NCBI GenBank assembly: GCA_042095835.1
Contig: JBELML010000118.1
Coordinates: 1-20,343, forward strand
Source: DATFKA01 sp042095835
GTDB taxonomy: Bacteria; Bacteroidota; Bacteroidia; Chitinophagales; Saprospiraceae
DNA: 20,343 bases
Reading direction: 5' to 3'
In this document: positions 14,945-20,343 of the stretch, in pieces
How the letters are laid out: each line of letters starts with the position of its first letter
Position numbering within the stretch: position 1 is the stretch's first letter
Notes under the pieces: generated by a model
Databases searched by the model: none
Seen by the model: the letters and a program-made list of their open reading frames with translations, nothing else
What the model was told of the DNA's origin: nothing
Position numbers and translations under genes: made by a program

Positions 14945-14978
14945 GTGGAAGGAGTGCAATCTTCTTCCACTTTTTTTT
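14945..14978 (+). terminator. Intrinsic terminator of the beta-helix gene
   Basis: GTGGAAGGAG (14945-14954) pairs with CTTCTTCCAC (14961-14970) over 10 bp including one G-U, with loop TGCAAT and eight T after it. It separates the beta-helix gene from the GH12-GT2 pair, so the two are probably independent transcripts. Confidence 0.88.
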
Positions 14979-15024
14979 ATTGGCAAAATAGTCTTTAATT
15001 TACTAGGACTCAAGTAAACATTCA

Positions 15025-15822
15025 ATGCGGTCGATTAGAATCCTTATTTTTGCTTCACTCATTTCATCTTGTCAAGACCTGTCCGAGCAAGAGAGCAAAG
15101 TATTTATAAAAGAAGCTGTCGAAAGCATTGAACTTTCTAATAAGAACCAGGAGATTTTCTTCCTAGATCAGTATCAAATACACACCAATATTTGGGGACA
15201 ATTAGAAGAGGAGGAATCCCTTCCTTTGGTAGGCCTTGACACCTTTTCTGTAAACCATCAGCGAAGAATTGCCTGGAAATGGGATATCCAAAACCGAGAT
15301 CAGAGTAAAATTGTAGCCTATCCTGAAATAATTTATGGTTGGAAACCTTGGATGCCCAATAGCACCAGTGTATCCTTACCACAACCACTCTCAAACATTC
15401 AAACCATATCTAGTTCCTACGACCTTGAGTCGAAGGCTCAGGGCCATTATAATCTTGCCTATGACCTATGGATCACAAATCAAAAGAATGCCGAGGTGGA
15501 GCATATTACAGCAGAGATAATGATCTGGCAATCATGGGAAAGTTTACGTCCTTTAGGGAAAAAATTAAATACCATTGATACGCCATTTGGCACTTATGAA
15601 TTTTGGAAAGGCAAGACTAGCGATGATTGGGATTATTTTGCATTCAGAAGCTTGAAAGCCCAATGGGAGGCTAACCTAGAGATAAAATGGTTCACCGATT
15701 TTCTTATAAAAAACCAGCATCTACAACCTGACGACTTTCTAGCAAGTGTAGAGTTTGGGAATGAAATTTCAAGTGGTGTGGGCCAAACCATAATTCACTC
15801 CTTTAATATTGAGGTTCAATGA
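15025..15822 (+). CDS. GH12-like endo-beta-1,4-glucanase lipoprotein
   Basis: A 265-residue lipoprotein: signal RILIFASLISSC with lipidated Cys16. The mature part matches glycoside hydrolase family 12 (endoglucanase/xyloglucanase, retaining) along its length. YQIHTNIWGQ resembles the early strand with conserved N-x-W-G. AYPEIIYGWKPW and LPQPLSNI fit the middle, followed by YNLAYDLWI where GH12 has DVAYDLF. EIMIWQSW...RPLG matches the family nucleophile motif E-[IL]-M-I-W...P-[IL]-G, with Glu164 as nucleophile. SVEFGNEISSG matches the QxGTEPFxG acid/base motif, with Glu247. Both catalytic glutamates are therefore present. It should act at the outer membrane or periplasm on a beta-1,4-glucan. 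Its last codons overlap the ATG of the GT2 synthase (ATGA at 15819), so it is probably part of a polymer-synthesis unit rather than a free-standing scavenging enzyme. The family call rests on motif recognition. Confidence 0.8.
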   Translation: MRSIRILIFASLISSCQDLSEQESKVFIKEAVESIELSNKNQEIFFLDQYQIHTNIWGQLEEEESLPLVGLDTFSVNHQRRIAWKWDIQNRDQSKIVAYPEIIYGWKPWMPNSTSVSLPQPLSNIQTISSSYDLESKAQGHYNLAYDLWITNQKNAEVEHITAEIMIWQSWESLRPLGKKLNTIDTPFGTYEFWKGKTSDDWDYFAFRSLKAQWEANLEIKWFTDFLIKNQHLQPDDFLASVEFGNEISSGVGQTIIHSFNIEVQ

Positions 15823-17012
15823 GTGGATTAATTTTTGATATCATCGTTGGCCTAGGAACCATTCATCTTTTTTGGTTGTGTGCTCAGCTGTTATTTGGTT
15901 TTATCAAAAGCAATACAAAGCCGATTCACACAGGCAATTCTTCCTCTACAGATAAGTTATTGATTCTCATTCCAGCTTGTAATGAGTCTCCTAGGTTAAT
16001 TGATCAGACGATACGAGCAGCAAAAAAAATAAGCAACAGTAAATGTATTCTCATCGAGAATTCTACACAGGCATCTATTAAATCATCAGTCGAAGAGTTG
16101 TGCGCTCAACTTCAGATAAAATGCTACTCTATTCCAAACTTAGGTAACAAAGCACGAGCACTGAACCATTATTTTGACAACAATCCTGTTGAAGAAAAGT
16201 ATCTAGCAGTGTTTGATGCAGACCAAGTGCCTAGTCCTGATTTTTTCTCCCAATTGGAACCTTATTTCAGAGCAGACGAAGATCTTGCCTTGGTGCAATC
16301 CCCTCAGGTTTTCAAAAATAAAAACAAAAATGCCGTTACTTTCACCTACACAGCCATGCAAGAGATATTCTTTAGGGCAATTTGTGTGGCAAGAAATAGC
16401 CTAGGTTTTACGCCCTGCTTAGGCACTAATTTTATAATGACCATAGAAGCGGCCAAGTCAATTGGTTATTTTGATGAAACTTCACAAACCGAAGATGTAG
16501 CCACCTCTCTAAAGCTCGCCCTTGCAGGTTATGCAAGCTACTACCACAACAAGCGTTTAGCCGTAGGATTAATTCCCAGTAGCTTTATCGAGGTCCTAAA
16601 ACAGATGAAACGATATACTATTGGTAGTAATCAAATTCTAGGTAAAATCATTTTTGGCCAGCTATGGAGATTCTCAAATTGGAGGAAGTCCTTTACTCGA
16701 ATGGCCCTCCTTCATTATTGGCATTATTCTTCTACCCTGCTATTAGGTAGTCTAGTTTTTTTAGCTTCCTTTTTTAGTCAATCCAGCCTAGTTGAGGTAA
16801 ATCTCGTACTAATAGGTGTCAATTTTTTACTCCTATTCAAGTGGATTAGTATTAGAGATTTATTTGCTGGCACTTTATTATTTACCCTATTACTTCCCTT
16901 CACACTGATCTTTAACCTAGACCTTACAGCTTACAACCATAGATTTGTGGTAAGCAAAAAACCAGAGAAAGACTTGCTTGAAACACCAGTAGATGAGTCA
17001 AATGAATTCTAG
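15819..17012 (+). CDS. Processive family 2 glycosyltransferase, cellulose synthase-like
   Basis: Membrane GT2 of 397 residues: one N-terminal membrane helix (about 3-29), a cytosolic GT-A domain, and three or four C-terminal helices (about 303-372). Motifs follow the BcsA order: LIPACNE (50-56), NLGNKARALN (107-116), the metal/UDP-binding DAD (133-135), LGTNF (201-205), TED (224-226) with the presumed catalytic Asp226, GLIPSSF (250-256) and KQMKRYTIG (261-269). The last corresponds to the QxxRW acceptor-site motif, here QMKRY with Tyr in place of Trp. The first four helices of BcsA and the PilZ domain are absent. Together with the GH12 lipoprotein, whose stop it overlaps by 4 nt, it probably makes and exports a beta-linked glucan. 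Polymer identity is inferred; hyaluronan- or mannan-type synthases share this architecture. Confidence 0.85.
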   Translation: MSGLIFDIIVGLGTIHLFWLCAQLLFGFIKSNTKPIHTGNSSSTDKLLILIPACNESPRLIDQTIRAAKKISNSKCILIENSTQASIKSSVEELCAQLQIKCYSIPNLGNKARALNHYFDNNPVEEKYLAVFDADQVPSPDFFSQLEPYFRADEDLALVQSPQVFKNKNKNAVTFTYTAMQEIFFRAICVARNSLGFTPCLGTNFIMTIEAAKSIGYFDETSQTEDVATSLKLALAGYASYYHNKRLAVGLIPSSFIEVLKQMKRYTIGSNQILGKIIFGQLWRFSNWRKSFTRMALLHYWHYSSTLLLGSLVFLASFFSQSSLVEVNLVLIGVNFLLLFKWISIRDLFAGTLLFTLLLPFTLIFNLDLTAYNHRFVVSKKPEKDLLETPVDESNEF

Positions 17013-17019
17013 GTTTTTA

Positions 17020-17067
17020 AAATGTTAACATTAACATTTCCCCTCTTCTTTTCTTAACACCCGTTAA
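17020..17067. repeat. Inverted repeats built from TTAAC half-sites
   Basis: AAATGTTA-ACAT-TAACATTT (17020-17039) has perfect 8-bp arms, and TTAAC-ACCC-GTTAA (17054-17067) follows 14 bp later. The first could be a weak AT-rich terminator for the GT2 gene, although a C-rich stretch rather than a T-run follows. Spaced TTAAC half-sites could also be operators for the downstream lipoprotein gene. No promoter is clear between 17068 and 17226. Confidence 0.35.
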
Positions 17068-17226
17068 TCTTCTGATAAGTTGGACAAAGTGGAGATATTT
17101 CTGTGAGGGTGTGGGTTAGATTTATACATCCTAATTGTGAAATAAAGAAACAGTGAAGTGTTGACACAAATACCTATCACTACTTCTTCTATTCCCCTAA
17201 TAATTAGACCACATAACACTAGTATC

Positions 17227-17676
17227 ATGAAGAGATTACTGTTTGTCTGCTTAAGTATGAGTTTTATTTTATCATCTTGTTCTTTGGATTATCGCCTAGA
17301 GCGTCGTGAAGATCGGCTATATGGTCGCTGGGCTTTTGATGAAGCCTTTTATAGAAATAATGGTGCCATCTTCCGTGATAACATCTTTGATGAGTTTGGA
17401 GGTGATATCGTTGAATTCTTTCCAGATTATTCTGCTGCCTATGAGGATGCAAGTCGTGGTGGAGATTTCTTTTGGGGAGAATGGGAAATCTTTGCAGAAC
17501 GCGACAATGGTGATGATGATGTTGATTTCTTCCTCGATATGTACTTTTTTGATGATCGAGGCTTTGAAAGTTTCTCTTATATCGGTGAGGTCAGAAACTT
17601 GACCTATAATAGGATGCGTATTAGAGCCTACGATCGGGATGGAGTCTATACTTTCAGATTGAGAAAAATAGATTGA
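17227..17676 (+). CDS. Small lipoprotein, lipocalin-like
   Basis: A 149-residue lipoprotein with signal KRLLFVCLSMSFILSSC and the lipidated Cys at residue 18. The mature part is strongly acidic and aromatic (many Phe/Asp/Glu/Arg) and has the order expected of small lipocalin-like lipoproteins of Bacteroidota: LYGRWAFDEAFYRN near the start, a middle strand set with VEFFPDYSAAYED and FFWGEWEIF, and a closing MRIRAYDRDGVYTFRLRK. I chose the ATG at 17227; an in-frame TTG at 17158 would put 23 unrelated residues before the signal peptide. It stands alone between intergenic regions of about 200 bp on each side. Function unknown; the lipocalin comparison is by pattern only. Confidence 0.75.
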   Translation: MKRLLFVCLSMSFILSSCSLDYRLERREDRLYGRWAFDEAFYRNNGAIFRDNIFDEFGGDIVEFFPDYSAAYEDASRGGDFFWGEWEIFAERDNGDDDVDFFLDMYFFDDRGFESFSYIGEVRNLTYNRMRIRAYDRDGVYTFRLRKID

Positions 17677-17723
17677 TCGGTTTTAATGGTAGATTTTTTT
17701 GGCCCAGCAATCCCAAGTAGTTC

Positions 17724-17837
17724 GACAGGAATAAATCTACATTCTACAATTGATGTATTAGTTGGCAGATCGCTTTTTATCAATCGCTTACTTGCTGCAC
17801 AAATTCATCAAAAATGTAGATTTATTTATTTCCTGTC
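17724..17837. repeat. Long imperfect inverted repeat flanking 69 bp
   Basis: GACAGGAATAAATCTACATT (17724-17743) is repeated in inverted orientation at 17813-17837, where the matching strand reads GACAGGAAATAAATAAATC then TACATT: identical except for a 5-nt insertion. The 69-bp interior contains ATCGCTT twice as a direct repeat. As RNA this would be a long hairpin; as DNA it resembles a small non-autonomous element with terminal inverted repeats. It occupies most of the region between the lipoprotein and acetyltransferase genes. No target-site duplication was noticed. Confidence 0.6.
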
Positions 17838-17874
17838 CCTAATGTTCTTTTATTTTGTAGGATAAAAGAATCTG

Positions 17875-18369
17875 ATGGGTGCTATACTTTTAAATACAGA
17901 AACCATACAAGTCTCTATTGCCACTAATAAGGAAGAGCTTGAAGCCATCAAAAAGCTCTTCCTTGATTATGGCCAAAGCCGAAATTTCGACGGCGCAATG
18001 GGCAATTTCCAGTATGAGATAGACAATCTCCCCTACCGCTATCATAAGCCAAGTGGTACCTTATTACTTCTTAAATACCAAGGCCAGGCAGCAGGATGTG
18101 TGGCCGTACAAGACCTAGACGGCCCTATTTGCGAGATGAAGCGCCTATACCTTGATCCCGAGTATAGAGGTCTTGGATTAGGTAAAATACTCATCAATTT
18201 GATCTGTCAGCAAGCCATCAATTTGGGATACCAAAAGATGCGCCTAGACACTTTCCGAGTCTTCGAATCAGCAGTAGCGGCTTATCAAAAAATGGGCTTC
18301 TATGAAATACCTCCTTACCAAAAATATGAAATGGACCATATTCTTTTTTTCGAAAAGGTCCTTATCTAA
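17875..18369 (+). CDS. GNAT family N-acetyltransferase
   Basis: Soluble 164-residue acetyl-CoA-dependent acyltransferase. The acetyl-CoA pyrophosphate-binding motif A is clear: MKRLYLDPEYRGLGLGKIL, with the R-x-x-G-x-G signature at Arg98, Gly101 and Gly103. The downstream part YQKMRLDTFRVFESAVAAYQKMGF is the usual motif B region with the beta-bulge and the AxxxYxKxGF pattern. The N-terminus (VSIATNKEELEAIKKLFLDY) is the typical first strand and helix. The substrate cannot be told; candidates are small amines, amino acids or peptides. The ATG at 17875 is the only reasonable start. It is flanked upstream by a long inverted repeat and downstream by a palindromic repeat, so it is probably a single-gene unit. 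Confidence 0.9.
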   Translation: MGAILLNTETIQVSIATNKEELEAIKKLFLDYGQSRNFDGAMGNFQYEIDNLPYRYHKPSGTLLLLKYQGQAAGCVAVQDLDGPICEMKRLYLDPEYRGLGLGKILINLICQQAINLGYQKMRLDTFRVFESAVAAYQKMGFYEIPPYQKYEMDHILFFEKVLI

Positions 18370-18429
18370 TTCGCAAATTCCTGTAGAGCATATCCAATTA
18401 AACCCTATCTTGCGCCTGTGTTAAGAGGA

Positions 18430-18491
18430 CATCATTACATCATTATTTATCTACCGAAGCTTTAGCGTAGGTAGACATCACTATATCATCA
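18430..18491. repeat. ACATCA-type short repeats upstream of the cyclophilin gene
   Basis: ACATCATTACATCATTA on one side of the palindrome and ACATCACTATATCATCA on the other are variants of one unit. The 14-mer ACATCACTATATCA (18475-18488) also occurs exactly at 60-73, just before the dipeptidase ATG. Such ATCA-rich leaders may be a low-complexity intergenic motif of this genome. Confidence 0.4.
18450..18475. repeat. Palindromic intergenic repeat (REP-like)
   Basis: TCTACCGAAGC-TTT-AGCGTAGGTAGA is nearly symmetric: the outer TCTACC/GGTAGA pairs are perfect, with mismatches in the middle. Palindromes with a CGAAGCnTTnGCG core are, as I recall, dispersed in some bacterial intergenic regions, but only one copy is seen here. 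It lies 26 bp before the cyclophilin ATG. Confidence 0.4.
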
Positions 18492-18500
18492 AATCACAAC

Positions 18501-19004
18501 ATGTCAGCAATAGATAAAATCGATCCAGCACTGATCAACATGGCAATGGAAAATGCCAGCTTTGAAAAGGATACCGAGATTTGTATCCACACCAATAAAG
18601 GCGATATCAACCTCGTCCTTTTTGGAACTAAAACACCAAAGACAGTTACTAATTTCCTCGAACTAGCCAAAGCCGGCTATTATGATGGTTTGACTTTTCA
18701 TCGGGTTATTCCAAATTTTATGGTACAGGGTGGTTGCCCTCTTGGTAGAGGTACAGGAGGCCCAGGTTATAACTTCACAGATGAGTTTGACCCAAGCCTA
18801 AGACACGATACTCCAGGCATCCTATCAATGGCGAATGCCGGCCCTAACACCAATGGAAGTCAGTTCTTTATCACCCATGTCGCTACTCCTTGGCTAGATG
18901 ATAAACATTCTGTATTTGGGAAAGTCATAAGTGATGCTGATCAGGAAACGGTCAATGACATCCGAAACGGTGACGAAATCCTTAGCATTGAGATTAAAGG
19001 ATAG
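18501..19004 (+). CDS. Peptidyl-prolyl cis-trans isomerase, cyclophilin type
   Basis: Cytosolic cyclophilin of 167 residues that isomerises Xaa-Pro bonds. Family motifs are intact: TFHRVIPNFMVQGG (65-78) with catalytic Arg68, GRGTGGPGYNFTDEF, LSMANAGPNTNGSQFFIT and TPWLDDKHSVFGKV. The first 25 residues precede the fold and contain no signal peptide, so a cytosolic place is likely. The ATG at 18501 fits; a later in-frame ATG at residue 14 is possible but less favoured. The next gene, a small membrane protein, starts 5 nt after its stop, so the two are probably co-transcribed. Confidence 0.94.
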   Translation: MSAIDKIDPALINMAMENASFEKDTEICIHTNKGDINLVLFGTKTPKTVTNFLELAKAGYYDGLTFHRVIPNFMVQGGCPLGRGTGGPGYNFTDEFDPSLRHDTPGILSMANAGPNTNGSQFFITHVATPWLDDKHSVFGKVISDADQETVNDIRNGDEILSIEIKG

Positions 19005-19009
19005 ATTCA

Positions 19010-19375
19010 ATGTCACAAAGCTCAACCAAGATTATCAAAGCCAGTCTCTGTGCCGTATTAGTATTATTACTTTTTAATCGATTGATGGCTTGGTATCTTG
19101 GTTGGCATACCTTTACGCTACTCTTCTTTTGGCTATTCCTCACGCCACTTAGCCTACACCTTGTTCCACGCATTTGGCTCAAGGGCTTGACCCAATTTGG
19201 CGCTTCCCTGCTTGCATGTGGCCTTTTTTACCTGATTGTATTTCTCTTCATTTATAAAGATTACCAAGCTCAATTCAACAATATCATGTTGGCCGGAGCC
19301 TTGGTTTCTATGCTCAGCTTGGGCCTCTTGTATCTTCTTGAAAAACGAAGTCGAAAAAGGCTCAGCTCCAACTAG
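19010..19375 (+). CDS. Small four-helix membrane protein, unknown
   Basis: A 121-residue protein with about four membrane helices (approximately residues 9-28, 33-52, 62-82 and 90-109) and a basic C-terminal tail, EKRSRKRLSSN, which by the positive-inside rule should be cytosolic. No recognised family motif. It starts 5 nt after the cyclophilin stop, with AAGGA in the end of that gene as a possible ribosome-binding sequence, and is likely co-transcribed with it. Its TAG stop overlaps the stop of the convergent UbiA gene within CTAG (19372-19375). Confidence 0.75.
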   Translation: MSQSSTKIIKASLCAVLVLLLFNRLMAWYLGWHTFTLLFFWLFLTPLSLHLVPRIWLKGLTQFGASLLACGLFYLIVFLFIYKDYQAQFNNIMLAGALVSMLSLGLLYLLEKRSRKRLSSN

Positions 19376-20235
19376 AAATAAATATCCAATATCAACAATA
19401 GGCCAAACACTACACTAGCTACTCCATTAGTCGTAAAAAAAGCGAGATTGACACGACTCAAATCGTTGGGTTTCACCAATGTATGCTGATAGATCAATAA
19501 AGCAATAAATAAGCCGCTAGCCAGCCAAAGAAGAATGGAAAAGGAAGGATATGTTTGCGTCAATAAAAAGGCTGCACCTATAATGAAGGCTCCGCAGCAG
19601 ATATGTAATAGGGAGGATAAACGCAAAGCATTGGCTTTCCCCAACTTTACGGGAATCGAATTCAATTGTAAAGATTTATCAAACTCCTCATCTTGTAAAG
19701 CATAAATGATATCAAATCCTGACACCCAAAACAATACCGCAAAGGAATACATCAATGGAATCCAATCAAAGCGACCGACCACCGCTAAATAAGCACCAAT
19801 AGGCGCCAAAGCTAAGCCGAGTCCTAGCACAAAATGGCATAGATAGGTGAAGCGCTTGGTATAACTATAGCCTAAAATCACCACCAATGCTACCGGTGAT
19901 AGTACAAAACACAGTGGGTTGATAAACCAGGTAGTAGCTATAAACAATAGGCCATTCCCAATGACAAAAAATAAAGCAGATCGTGCTGAAATCACTCCAG
20001 CTGGAATTTCACGAACTGCAGTTCTAGGGTTTTGCTCATCGATATCACGATCCAGATATCGATTAAAAGCCATTGCTGCGCTGCGGGCAAAAATCATACA
20101 TAAAACGACCAACAATAGCAACGTCCAACTTATAGCAAAATCAGATTGCAAAGTCCCTAAAAAGAACCCTACCAACGCGAATGGTAGTGCAAAAATGGTA
20201 TGACTGAATTTGATAAGTGAAAGGTAGTTTTGCAT
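19372..20235 (-). CDS. UbiA family polyprenyltransferase (MqnP/UbiA-like)
   Basis: Integral-membrane aromatic prenyltransferase of 287 residues with about eight to nine helices. Both prenyl-diphosphate/Mg binding motifs are present: NRYLDRDID (Asn58, Asp62, Asp66) followed by NPRT and REIPAG, and DIIYALQDEEFD (Asp175, Asp182, Asp186). The sequence resembles the 4-hydroxybenzoate prenyltransferase-like branch. Bacteroidota use menaquinone rather than ubiquinone, so the likely role is the futalosine-pathway enzyme MqnP, which prenylates 1,4-dihydroxy-6-naphthoate; this role is inferred and no other mqn gene is in the window. The length and the MQNYLSLIKFSHTIFALPFA start are standard. Convergent with the small membrane protein, with stop codons overlapping. 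Confidence 0.88.
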   Translation of the reverse strand: MQNYLSLIKFSHTIFALPFALVGFFLGTLQSDFAISWTLLLLVVLCMIFARSAAMAFNRYLDRDIDEQNPRTAVREIPAGVISARSALFFVIGNGLLFIATTWFINPLCFVLSPVALVVILGYSYTKRFTYLCHFVLGLGLALAPIGAYLAVVGRFDWIPLMYSFAVLFWVSGFDIIYALQDEEFDKSLQLNSIPVKLGKANALRLSSLLHICCGAFIIGAAFLLTQTYPSFSILLWLASGLFIALLIYQHTLVKPNDLSRVNLAFFTTNGVASVVFGLLLILDIYF

Positions 20236-20280
20236 GTGCTAATAATAAGATGTCCTAAGGTAGTTAAGGTCACTATTAAA

Positions 20281-20320
20281 AAAAAGCCGATGGGAAAAAG
20301 TTTATTCCCCATCGACTTTT
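20281..20320 (-). terminator. Intrinsic terminator of a gene beyond the right edge
   Basis: AAAAGCCGATGGG (20282-20294) pairs with CCCATCGACTTTT (20308-20320) with one mismatch. Read on the minus strand the hairpin is followed by nine T, so it is a strong terminator for a minus-strand gene lying to the right of the window. It also means ubiA probably has its own promoter in 20236-20280, though none is clear. Confidence 0.75.
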
Positions 20321-20343
20321 ATGTCTAAGAACTAACTATTTAA

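Noticed and set aside
15819..17012. Canonical cellulose synthase BcsA
   Set aside because: The protein is about half the usual size, lacks the first four helices and the PilZ domain, and no BcsB or BcsC is nearby; it is called cellulose-synthase-like instead.
17724..17837. Insertion sequence remnant with transposase
   Set aside because: The interior is only 69 bp and holds no reading frame; only a non-autonomous element or a hairpin remains possible.
1..20343. CRISPR array, tRNA or rRNA genes, phage or defence genes
   Set aside because: No regularly spaced repeats, cloverleaf-like sequences, ribosomal RNA motifs, or nuclease, toxin or phage proteins were recognised in any part of the window.

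Overview
The window looks like a chromosomal segment of a free-living Bacteroidota, most likely from the Saprospiraceae or a neighbouring family. The reasons are AT-rich leaders without Shine-Dalgarno sequences, several -7 elements of the Bacteroidota type (TAnnTTTG), lipoproteins with SSC lipoboxes, and large secreted beta-helix and Ig-like proteins. The lineage is inferred from style, not from a marker gene. No tRNA, rRNA, insertion sequence, integrase or CRISPR array was recognised. A 100-base run of N (12225-12324) marks an assembly gap inside a surface-protein gene.

Layout. (1) 78-1466: an M20 family metallodipeptidase, plus strand. (2) 1467-2396: almost 1 kb without a conventional gene but full of signals. 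It holds a perfect 32-bp palindrome, a candidate small RNA with its own promoter and terminator, and two micro-ORFs of 22 and 23 codons. The micro-ORFs share a protein pattern (MKKxY...VDIxxP) and an identical 11-nt leader motif; the first is followed by a second perfect 32-bp palindrome acting as terminator. (3) 2393-7033, minus strand, a probable operon read right to left: an RlmI-like 23S rRNA methyltransferase, an unusual Hsp100/Clp-like double AAA+ ATPase, and a DUF819 membrane protein. (4) 7249-9648: Lon protease, divergent from the operon, with a strong terminator. (5) 9762-11979: two exported proteins in tandem, a probable beta-propeller and an SbsA-type Ig-like protein. (6) 12121-14916: a very large beta-helix surface protein with a membrane-anchoring or sorting C-terminus, interrupted by the gap. 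(7) 15025-17012: a GH12-type endoglucanase lipoprotein translationally coupled (ATGA overlap) to a processive GT2 glycan synthase resembling cellulose synthase. (8) 17227-19375: a small lipoprotein, a GNAT acetyltransferase, a cyclophilin and a small membrane protein. (9) 19372-20235, minus strand: a UbiA prenyltransferase, convergent with the preceding gene.

Functional themes. Lon and the Hsp100-like ATPase are protein quality-control machines on either side of a divergent promoter region. The GH12-GT2 pair pairs a polymer-making enzyme with a polymer-cutting enzyme, as BcsA and BcsZ do in cellulose operons, but with a different hydrolase family and no BcsB or PilZ partner visible. The most promising undescribed items are this pair, the Hsp100 with split ATPase and pore features, and the duplicated micro-ORF cassette.
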